Part shown: piece after piece, positions 1 through 4,417 of the stretch
How the letters are laid out: every line of letters begins with the position of its first letter
Position numbering within the stretch: position 1 is the first letter of the stretch
Assembly (NCBI GenBank): GCA_003222935.1
Contig: QHXL01000010.1
Coordinates: 1-5,190, forward strand
DNA length: 5,190 nt
Source of the DNA: Acidobacteriota bacterium
Lineage (GTDB): Bacteria > Acidobacteriota > Blastocatellia > Pyrinomonadales > Pyrinomonadaceae
Direction: 5' to 3'
Program-made: the position numbers and the translations under genes
Notes under the pieces: generated by a model
What the model was told of the DNA's origin: nothing
The model's input: the letters and a program-made list of their open reading frames with translations, nothing else
The model's database searches: none

Positions 1-265
1 GTTTGGGCGCAGGAGTATTGCGCCAACGATCGAAAGCGCCCTGCGCCGCGTTCACGGCTGCATAGACATCGTCACTTGTTGAGAGCGGGAATCGACCGAC
101 AATGTCGCGCGTGTCGGCCGGGTTGATGTTTTCAAACATCTCACCCGACTGACTGTTAACCCATTCGCCGTCGATGTAGTTCTGGTATGTCTTGACTGCG
201 GTTCGGGCAGTCGTTCGTGATTGCTTTGCGCTGGCTTTTGAGACAGCCTTTTTTGCCTGGGCCAT
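1..265 (-). CDS. Aldehyde dehydrogenase, N-terminal fragment (cut by window edge)
   Basis: NAD(P)+-dependent aldehyde dehydrogenase superfamily: oxidises an aldehyde to a carboxylate in the cytoplasm. Only the first 88 codons are visible, from an ATG at 265-263 to the left edge, so the catalytic Cys and Glu lie outside. The diagnostic part is residues ~27-87: YQNYIDGEWV, then an NPADTRDIVGRFP stretch and DVYAAVNAAQGAFDRWR, the usual start of the ALDH fold. The NPAD..DIVG wording resembles the alpha-ketoglutaric semialdehyde / 2,5-dioxovalerate dehydrogenase branch (GucD-like), but the substrate cannot be fixed from this piece. Residues 1-24 are an extra Lys/Ala/Ser/Thr/Arg-rich basic leader, not hydrophobic, so not a standard signal peptide. 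No Shine-Dalgarno is visible upstream of the ATG. The gene lies 75 bases downstream of the protease on the same strand, so read-through is possible. Family assignment is secure; substrate is not. Confidence 0.9.
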   Translation of the reverse strand, partial: MAQAKKAVSKASAKQSRTTARTAVKTYQNYIDGEWVNSQSGEMFENINPADTRDIVGRFPLSTSDDVYAAVNAAQGAFDRWRNTPAPK

Positions 266-272
266 AATATTT

Positions 273-330
273 GGTATCGCTGATCTAACTAGTCGGGATT
301 TTCAGCATTTTCAATAAGTCAGCCGATACC
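273..330. promoter_or_regulatory. Imperfect inverted repeat before the aldehyde dehydrogenase start
   Basis: GGTATCGCTGA at 273-283 is mirrored by TCAGCCGATACC at 319-330: 11 paired bases, one bulged C, and a loop of about 35 bases. In minus-strand RNA the 3' arm ends only 7 bases before the aldehyde dehydrogenase ATG, where a ribosome would bind, and the 5' arm starts 10 bases after the protease stop codon. There is no U-tract, so it is not a standard intrinsic terminator. It could be a split operator, a leader structure controlling translation, or a weak processing/termination hairpin. The repeat is directly visible; the role is inference. Confidence 0.35.
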
Positions 331-340
331 CGATCCATCC

Positions 341-1936
341 CTATTGATAAGTAAACTGGACGATGATTGGCACCTGGCGTTCGGTTCTACTGTCCCGTCG
401 AGTTACATTGAGGACAATAGGATCGCCTGCCTTCAGTCCGCTGACCACGCGTTGAAAGTCGGCCAGTGTGTTCACTGGAACTTTATTGATTCGGTTGATG
501 ACGTCGCCTTCAAGCAATGCGGGATTGTTTGAAGGAGGTATGCGAACTTCAGCGACGAGACCATTCGGGTCGATGTCTTTGATTAAGAGCCCGTGGACTC
601 CCGACAGTCGTTTCTCGGCTATGAGCTGTGGAGTTAACTCTGCAAGGGTGATCCCGAGGTGCAGAGCATTGCCTTTCGGATCGCTCTCTTTTGGAACGGC
701 TTTTGACGAGTCGATCCACTCGCGGGCCGCATTCGAAGGTCGTTCGCTAAGTACGATATTCACAGTCTTGCGATCGAGTTTTCCATCGACGTCTCTCAAA
801 AACACGAGAGTTGTCGCCTGGCCCACCGGCGTACTCGCAACCTTCTGAATGAGATCTTGAGAGTTGACGATTCGAGAGCCTTCAAACTCGACGATGATGT
901 CGTTCGGTTGAAGGCCGGCTTTTGCAGCAGGCGTGGCCTGGCCGCCTTCAGTTGGCGATACCGAAGTGACGATGGCACCTTTTGCTTCCGGCAAGCCATA
1001 GACTTTGGCGAACTCATCGTGAACTGATTCCAAACTGATTCCCAGGTAGCCGCGTTGGACCTTGCGGTGCGCGACTAATTGTTTATAAACGAAATTCGTT
1101 TCGTTGGCCGGTAGCGCAAACCCGATACCGTTGTAGTCGCCGGTCGACGTTGCGATCTGGGAGTTCATCCCAATCACTTCCCCTCGCATATTGATGAGTG
1201 GACCGCCACTGTTGCCACGATTGATTGCAGCGTCTGTTTGGAGAAAGCGTTGGAACACATTGAAGTACGGGCTTTCGCGTTCCTTCTTCGAAATGATTCC
1301 GGCGGTGACCGTTTGATCCAGGCCGAACGGCGAACCCATCGCCAACACCCAGTCACCTACCTGGGCCGCGTTCGAATCGCCGAGGGTTACAGTTGGAAGA
1401 TCCCTGGGAACGTCGATCTTGATAACTGCCACGTCGGTCTCCGGATCAACGCCGACGACTGTACCGCGATACTTCTCGCCTGACTGCAAACCAACGAAGA
1501 TTCGAGTGGCTTCGTCAACGACGTGATAGTTCGTCAGAATGTAGCCCTTCGGACTCACAATAAAGCCACTGCCGACGCCTCGTGTCGGACGTCTCTGTTG
1601 ACGACGAAACATGTCTAGGAGGGGATTGTTTGCTGTGGAGTCGTCTTTGTCTTCGTTCTCTTTGTCACTCAGCTCGGTTGGAGCTTGCAGTGTTTCTATG
1701 TTGACGACGGCAGGTTCGACACGGCGAGCAATCTCAGCGAAGGAAGCTGAGAGGGCCTCTGGCGCGCGCGCAATCTGCAAGTCGGTTTGGGCAACTGTCG
1801 GTTTGCCCGCGAGCATTGCTCCAATGCCGATACCGGCGAGCAAACACGCAACTCCCAGTGCCGCGATCCAAATTCGCAGCTTGCGGAGAATTGTTCGTTC
1901 CTGATCAGTTGTATGGTTCTTCGGGCCATCAAACAT
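341..1936 (-). CDS. Membrane-anchored DegP/HtrA-type serine protease with two PDZ domains
   Basis: Envelope quality-control protease that degrades or refolds misfolded proteins outside the cytoplasmic membrane. The 531-residue protein has a basic N-terminus and one hydrophobic segment at about residues 23-43, acting as a signal anchor or uncleaved signal peptide. An acidic/charged linker follows (about 84-118), then a chymotrypsin-like domain (about 119-290). The triad is intact: His138 in TNYHVVDE, Asp168 in ETDVAVIKID, Ser243 in RGNSGGPL. PDZ1 spans about 296-397 (RGYLGI opening) and PDZ2 about 426-527. Length and order fit DegP/DegQ (Do family), while the anchor is DegS-like. The residue before GNSGG is Arg240, where many homologues have Pro. 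ATG at 1936 is chosen because AAGGCGGT lies 7 bases upstream and the anchor follows directly. A sigma70-like promoter lies about 90 bases upstream. The function call is secure; DegP versus DegQ naming is not. Confidence 0.96.
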   Translation of the reverse strand: MFDGPKNHTTDQERTILRKLRIWIAALGVACLLAGIGIGAMLAGKPTVAQTDLQIARAPEALSASFAEIARRVEPAVVNIETLQAPTELSDKENEDKDDSTANNPLLDMFRRQQRRPTRGVGSGFIVSPKGYILTNYHVVDEATRIFVGLQSGEKYRGTVVGVDPETDVAVIKIDVPRDLPTVTLGDSNAAQVGDWVLAMGSPFGLDQTVTAGIISKKERESPYFNVFQRFLQTDAAINRGNSGGPLINMRGEVIGMNSQIATSTGDYNGIGFALPANETNFVYKQLVAHRKVQRGYLGISLESVHDEFAKVYGLPEAKGAIVTSVSPTEGGQATPAAKAGLQPNDIIVEFEGSRIVNSQDLIQKVASTPVGQATTLVFLRDVDGKLDRKTVNIVLSERPSNAAREWIDSSKAVPKESDPKGNALHLGITLAELTPQLIAEKRLSGVHGLLIKDIDPNGLVAEVRIPPSNNPALLEGDVINRINKVPVNTLADFQRVVSGLKAGDPIVLNVTRRDSRTERQVPIIVQFTYQ

Positions 1937-1943
1937 AAACTAC

Positions 1944-1951
1944 ACCGCCTT
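1944..1951 (-). promoter_or_regulatory. Ribosome binding site of the DegP-like protease
   Basis: The minus strand reads AAGGCGGT here, 7 bases before the ATG at 1936. It is a good though not perfect Shine-Dalgarno match, it supports the chosen start, and it is the clearest ribosome binding site on the minus strand of this window. Confidence 0.6.
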
Positions 1952-2023
1952 TTAGGTGACCAACGACTACCGGTCAGGCTCCAGCCTTACACGGTGACAT
2001 TCGGAGCGCAAGAAAAGGGCTAG

Positions 2024-2052
2024 AGTATAGCTAAAGGGAACGTGGCGAGCAA
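2024..2052 (-). promoter_or_regulatory. Probable sigma70-type promoter of the protease gene
   Basis: On the minus strand a TATACT -10 box (2029-2024, five of six consensus bases) is preceded after exactly 17 bases by TTGCTC (2052-2047, which keeps the TTG core only). Transcription would start near 2017, leaving a leader of about 80 bases. An A/T-rich run (T tracts on the minus strand, 2051-2066) lies just upstream and could act like an UP element. Found by eye; no sigmaE- or CpxR-type site was recognised. Confidence 0.4.
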
Positions 2053-2067
2053 AAAAGGAGAAAAAAC

Positions 2068-2109
2068 CATTGGTCATCGGTCATTTTCCATTTCTCATTT
2101 GTCATTTAG
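2068..2109 (+). repeat. Left heptad array, six units of CATTnnn
   Basis: Six consecutive 7-base units each begin CAT, five of them CATT (for example CATTGGT, CATTTTC, CATTTGT). The array is the inverted counterpart of 2371-2412: bases 2079-2107 (29 bases) match the reverse complement of 2373-2401 exactly, and about 37 of 42 match over the whole arm. Degenerate heptad arrays of this style recall the STRR-type repeats described in cyanobacteria. It lies just upstream of the protease promoter. Confidence 0.8.
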
Positions 2110-2129
2110 CAGGAAGGCCAGTAGTCCTT

Positions 2130-2150
2130 GGTCAGTTATCAGTGGTCAGT
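2130..2150 (+). repeat. Short GGTCAGT heptad array, three units
   Basis: Three back-to-back 7-base units: GGTCAGT, TATCAGT, GGTCAGT. The unit differs by one base from the GGTCATT reading of the neighbouring heptad array but is out of phase with it, and it has no inverted partner on the right side. Looser GTCAG/GGTAGTCAG echoes continue to about 2185. Confidence 0.55.
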
Positions 2151-2198
2151 TGTTGTTTGGCTTGTTAGTGGTGGGTAGTCAGGGCTGACAACGCAGAT

Positions 2199-2220
2199 AC
2201 CACCGGCTTTATGCCGGTGG
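2199..2220 (+). repeat. REP-like palindrome, left copy
   Basis: Hairpin with 8-bp arms CCACCGGC (2200-2207) and GCCGGTGG (2213-2220) around a TTTAT loop. The 22 bases 2199-2220 are the exact reverse complement of 2321-2342, so the two hairpins form an inverted pair as in bacterial interspersed mosaic elements (BIMEs). REP-type hairpins are typically mobilised in trans by Y1 (TnpA-REP/RAYT) transposases; none is present here. In RNA the hairpin could protect or terminate the transcript of the upstream dehydrogenase. Confidence 0.75.
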
Positions 2221-2260
2221 AGGTTCAGTTTTTACCTACCTAGCGCGCTCATTATCGCTT

Positions 2261-2279
2261 CGCGCGGCTTCGCCGCGCG
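2261..2279. repeat. GC-rich central palindrome
   Basis: CGCGCGGC (2261-2268) pairs with GCCGCGCG (2272-2279) around a 3-base loop TTC: eight G-C pairs. It lies between the two REP-like hairpins, though closer to the middle than to either. A nearby GCGCG at 2243-2247 offers an alternative pairing. No T-run follows on the plus strand and no clear U-tract on the minus strand, so it is not a textbook terminator. Confidence 0.6.
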
Positions 2280-2318
2280 CCGGAGAGATGTAATGAAATT
2301 TGTAGGTTGAATTTGAAT

Positions 2319-2343
2319 CACCACCGGCATAAAGCCGGTGGTG
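2319..2343 (-). repeat. REP-like palindrome, right copy (inverted)
   Basis: Hairpin with 10-bp arms CACCACCGGC (2319-2328) and GCCGGTGGTG (2334-2343) around an ATAAA loop. Bases 2321-2342 are the exact reverse complement of the left copy at 2199-2220. Its stem is two pairs longer than the left copy, where the outer bases no longer pair. Confidence 0.75.
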
Positions 2344-2370
2344 TCGAGGATTAGGTCGGACATGGTCCTT

Positions 2371-2412
2371 TAAAATGACAAATGAGAAATGGAAAATGAC
2401 CAATGATCAATC
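2371..2412 (-). repeat. Right heptad array (inverted copy of 2068-2109)
   Basis: Read on the minus strand, five units of CATTnnn (2405-2371) are preceded by one decayed unit GATTGAT (2412-2406). The 29 bases 2373-2401 are identical to the left array in inverted orientation. The array begins only 27 bases downstream of the dehydrogenase stop codon, so it would lie in that gene's 3' untranslated region. Confidence 0.8.
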
Positions 2413-2439
2413 AAAAAAGTGCTATCGCTAGAAATTCGT

Positions 2440-3393
2440 CTATGGCCGCAAAAAAACCTTCAGTATCCCTCGTGTCACCGCTCGCGACATCGCATGAAGT
2501 CCTTCTGATAGCGGGTATTCCTCGCTGATCAAACTGTCGACATCGATGGCGCCTTTCGTCAGCAGATCAATAGCCGGCTTAAAGCGACCGCAACGCGAAC
2601 CAACGATCGATATCTCGTCGACCACGATTCGAGCTGCGTCGATTTCGGTCGTGTCTTTGAACGTTGACTTAAGAACAAGTTTGCCTTTCGGACGCAGGAG
2701 ATCGAGCGCGAGTGCAAAACCCGGCGCAGCTCCCGAAGCTTCGACAACCACGTCAAACTCGCGAGTTAGTTTCGCGGCTTTCTTTGGAGTGGTCGTTTCA
2801 ATTCCGCGGCGTTCAGCAATGCGCAACTTCGCTGCATGCTTGCCGATAAGCGTGACTGGCGCTCCAGTCAATGCAAGGACCTGCGAACACAACAACCCGA
2901 GTTTGCCGTCACCAATAACTGCAACTCGATCGGAACTCGTAACCGACGCGCGTTCCAGAATTCCACACGCGGCGGCGAGTGGTTCTGTAAAGACAGCGTG
3001 TTCGTCTATTACTTTGTCGGGAACGCGCAGCAGATTTTGTGTCGGTAATCGAAGAAACTCGGCGTGAGCACCATCCCGTCCGACGATCCCAAGGACCGTG
3101 CGTTTTGAACAGTGGCGAGAATCACCGGCAGCACAGAGTTCACACTTGCCGCATCCCGCATTTATTTCGCCAACAACTCTTTGGTTTACGAGCGACTTGT
3201 CTGCACAGTTTTCAACGACGCCAATGAACTCGTGTCCGATAGTTCCTTTGAACCCTGCATACCCACGAGCGATTTCGAGATCGGTATTGCAGATTCCGGA
3301 CAAGACGACGCGGACCAACGCTTCGTTTTCGGCTAGTGGTTTCGCAATATCGCGAACTGCGACTCTTTTCTTATCAACTCGAAGGGCCAGCAT
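2440..3393 (-). CDS. Zinc-dependent medium-chain (MDR) alcohol dehydrogenase-like protein
   Basis: Cytoplasmic NAD(P)-dependent oxidoreductase of the Zn-dependent MDR family (Tdh/sorbitol-dehydrogenase-like). Of 317 residues, the N-terminal GroES-like domain (about 1-145) carries catalytic-zinc ligands Cys35 (GICNTDLE), His54-Glu55 (GHEF) and Glu137 (TEPLA). It also has a complete structural-zinc lobe: Cys81, Cys84, Cys87, Cys95. The Rossmann domain begins at about 156 with VAVIGDGKLGLL (GxGxxG at 161-166). The second beta strand ends LIGKHAAK with no acidic residue, which hints at NADP(H). It is shorter than the usual 340-350 residues, as in some MDR-like subfamilies. Start ATG at 3393 fits the family N-terminus, but no clear Shine-Dalgarno precedes it; translational coupling to the gene 27 bases upstream could explain that. 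The family is clear; the substrate is unknown. Confidence 0.9.
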   Translation of the reverse strand: MLALRVDKKRVAVRDIAKPLAENEALVRVVLSGICNTDLEIARGYAGFKGTIGHEFIGVVENCADKSLVNQRVVGEINAGCGKCELCAAGDSRHCSKRTVLGIVGRDGAHAEFLRLPTQNLLRVPDKVIDEHAVFTEPLAAACGILERASVTSSDRVAVIGDGKLGLLCSQVLALTGAPVTLIGKHAAKLRIAERRGIETTTPKKAAKLTREFDVVVEASGAAPGFALALDLLRPKGKLVLKSTFKDTTEIDAARIVVDEISIVGSRCGRFKPAIDLLTKGAIDVDSLISEEYPLSEGLHAMSRAVTRGILKVFLRP

Positions 3394-3420
3394 CGTGGTA
3401 GTGGTGCAAGGCTGAAGACT

Positions 3421-3912
3421 TTAAAACGTTTTGCTTCTCGTGTAGGCGTTTTGTGGTGTGAGTTCGAGAGTTTGCTTAACGCCAACGATACTAACCGGAA
3501 GACGCCACTCGAGTTCTTCGTCGCCTGAGAGTTTTGCGTGTAACCACCAGTTGCCCGGAGGAAGAGTAATTGTGCCGTGACCCTGCTTGTCGAGATGAGC
3601 TGTGACGGGCGATCGACCTTTCATTCGCTCTTTTAGAAAATCGTCGAAACGCTTTCCAGTACGTGGTTCAGTAAAGAACTCATGACGAACAGCAACGATA
3701 TCGACCGGGTAAAGATCTACCGAGACGTCCAAAGGCGAGGCGTTTTCAAAAGGACGTTGCAGAATGATCTGCAGGGAAGTGCCTTGTCTGAAATCCTCTC
3801 CTACCGCCGGACTCGTCGGCAAACTCCGATAGATTAACCATCCGGCACCAAGCAGAGCTGCGATCATGCCAACTTGCAAAATCCGGATTGCGACTCCGCG
3901 ATAAATATTCAT
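3421..3912 (-). CDS. Single-pass membrane protein of unknown function with a predicted beta-rich outer domain
   Basis: I do not recognise this 163-residue protein. The N-terminus is short and basic, followed by one hydrophobic segment (about residues 8-28) and then a soluble part that should face the periplasm. That part looks beta-rich: alternating strands such as SLQIILQ and DVSVDLYPVDIVAVRH, then a charged TEPRTGKRFDDFLKERMKG segment (81-99), and a strand-turn-strand LPPGNWWLHAKL (117-128) followed by LEWRLPVSIVG. The LPPGNWW turn resembles turns in beta-sandwich (carboxypeptidase-regulatory-like or Ig-like) domains, but this is only a similarity of style. No metal- or haem-binding motif and no cysteine is present. 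It lies 6 bases after the cytochrome c stop, with AAGGCG overlapping that gene's end as a possible ribosome site, and 27 bases before the MDR dehydrogenase, so the three are probably one operon. It may be an envelope accessory to the cytochrome. Confidence 0.8.
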   Translation of the reverse strand: MNIYRGVAIRILQVGMIAALLGAGWLIYRSLPTSPAVGEDFRQGTSLQIILQRPFENASPLDVSVDLYPVDIVAVRHEFFTEPRTGKRFDDFLKERMKGRSPVTAHLDKQGHGTITLPPGNWWLHAKLSGDEELEWRLPVSIVGVKQTLELTPQNAYTRSKTF

Positions 3913-3918
3913 AAGCGC

Positions 3919-4278
3919 CTATCGCCTTAGTCCACGTATCATCTCTACCAGCGCGTTCGCTTCCTTTTCCTTCAGTTTGTTGGCAAAGCCGGGCATGTTG
4001 CCCCCACCATTCCGTCCATGCATGATTGAATTGTAGATGCGTTCATCGCTCACGTCGTCTTGCCACTTCGCGTCAGTCAGATCGCGCGCATGGCCATACT
4101 TGCCTTTGGAAGTTTGCGAGCGACCGTCGCGACCGTGACACGAGGAGCAGTACCGCGAGTAGAGTTGCGCAGCGGTTCTACCCTTCTGAGTTCCTATAAC
4201 CTTTGCCTGAAGAGAAACTATTGAAATCCCGACGGCGGTGATGAGAACGAGTGATGTGGAAACAAATTTGGGCTTCAT
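3919..4278 (-). CDS. Small secreted monohaem cytochrome c (class I)
   Basis: Periplasmic electron carrier, or haem subunit of a redox enzyme. Numbered from the ATG at 4278 (119 residues): a signal peptide-like segment (MKPKF, then a hydrophobic run to about residue 25), the haem-attachment motif Cys44-Ser-Ser-Cys47-His48 (RYCSSCHGRDG), an intermediate ARDLTDAKWQDDVSDERIYNSIMHG stretch, and the axial Met95 in GGGNMPGF, ending in an amphipathic helix. This is a complete class I cytochrome c domain as found in PF13442/PF00034-type proteins. The frame stays open upstream, with in-frame ATGs at 4329, 4296 and 4293 and a TTG at 4341. I chose 4278 because it gives a normal signal peptide, although none of these starts has a Shine-Dalgarno. 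It is the first gene of a run with the unknown membrane protein (6 bases away) and the MDR dehydrogenase. The partner is unknown. Confidence 0.88.
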   Translation of the reverse strand: MKPKFVSTSLVLITAVGISIVSLQAKVIGTQKGRTAAQLYSRYCSSCHGRDGRSQTSKGKYGHARDLTDAKWQDDVSDERIYNSIMHGRNGGGNMPGFANKLKEKEANALVEMIRGLRR

Positions 4279-4417
4279 TTGTCTAGACAGCATCATACCG
4301 TGCAAAGGCTCATCTGCGGAACTGTTCATTGAACTATTCAAAGGAAGGTTGAAACGAACCTCAATGCGAAGTAAGCTGCGCGTGTAAGCCCCAACGCTGC
4401 AAATCCAGGAAACTCAA
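4279..4417. promoter_or_regulatory. Divergent intergenic region between cytochrome c and purF
   Basis: Both transcription units must start in or near here. Toward the cytochrome (minus strand) a weak pair is TTGAGG (4364-4359), 17 bases, TTGAAT (4341-4336). It would start transcription near 4329, which coincides with an in-frame ATG of the cytochrome frame. Toward purF I see no convincing promoter pair (TTGAAA at 4349-4354 lacks a good -10). No purine riboswitch or PurR-like palindrome was recognised. Part of this region could be cytochrome coding sequence if an upstream start is used. Confidence 0.3.
4407..4410 (+). promoter_or_regulatory. Ribosome binding site fixing the TTG start of purF
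   Basis: AGGA, within CCAGGAAAC, lies 7 bases before TTG at 4418. The frame is closed by TAA at 4385-4387 and there is no ATG or GTG between that stop and the conserved PurF sequence, so this site decides the start. Confidence 0.6.

Larger units (their letters stand above)
2068..2412. repeat. Composite nested inverted-repeat element in the 503-base gene-free region
   Basis: The gap between protease and dehydrogenase (1937-2439) holds no convincing gene. Outside the protease promoter it is mostly this repeat structure. From outside in: two oppositely oriented heptad arrays (2068-2109 and 2371-2412), two oppositely oriented REP-like hairpins (about 2199-2220 and 2321-2342), a short ACCTAC/GTAGGT pair (2234-2239 and 2302-2307), and a GC-rich palindrome (2261-2279). 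The layout is not symmetric: 91 bases separate outer and inner arms on the left, 30 on the right. Six A's abut each end (2061-2066 and 2413-2418) and could be a target duplication, but a homopolymer is weak evidence. It may be one non-autonomous element (MITE- or BIME-like) or separate repeats inserted into one another. No transposase is encoded here. Confidence 0.55.

Noticed and set aside
468..848. 126-codon plus-strand open frame inside the protease gene
   Set aside because: It lies antisense to the PDZ2/PDZ1 coding region, whose protein is clearly conserved. Its own translation shows no recognisable domain and no ribosome site was noted.
1787..2023. 78-codon plus-strand open frame crossing the protease start and promoter region
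   Set aside because: It overlaps the protease N-terminus and its probable promoter on the opposite strand, with no recognisable protein features.
2068..2412. CRISPR array
   Set aside because: The repeats are 7-base units without spacers and inverted pairs of hairpins, not 23-45-base direct repeats separated by unique spacers, and no cas gene is present.
2061..2418. AAAAAA on both sides of the composite repeat as a target-site duplication
   Set aside because: The match is a homopolymer, and another A6 run lies at 2051-2056, so it cannot be told from chance without an empty-site comparison.
2405..2439. Intrinsic terminator for the MDR dehydrogenase
   Set aside because: There is a T6 run on the minus strand (2418-2413), but the sequence before it forms only a 2-3 bp stem. 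The REP-like hairpins further down could end transcription, but without a U-tract.
2546..3067. 173-codon plus-strand open frame antisense to the MDR dehydrogenase
   Set aside because: The opposite strand carries an unambiguous zinc dehydrogenase with all metal ligands. The antisense product is Ser/Arg/Thr-rich with no domain, typical of a shadow frame.
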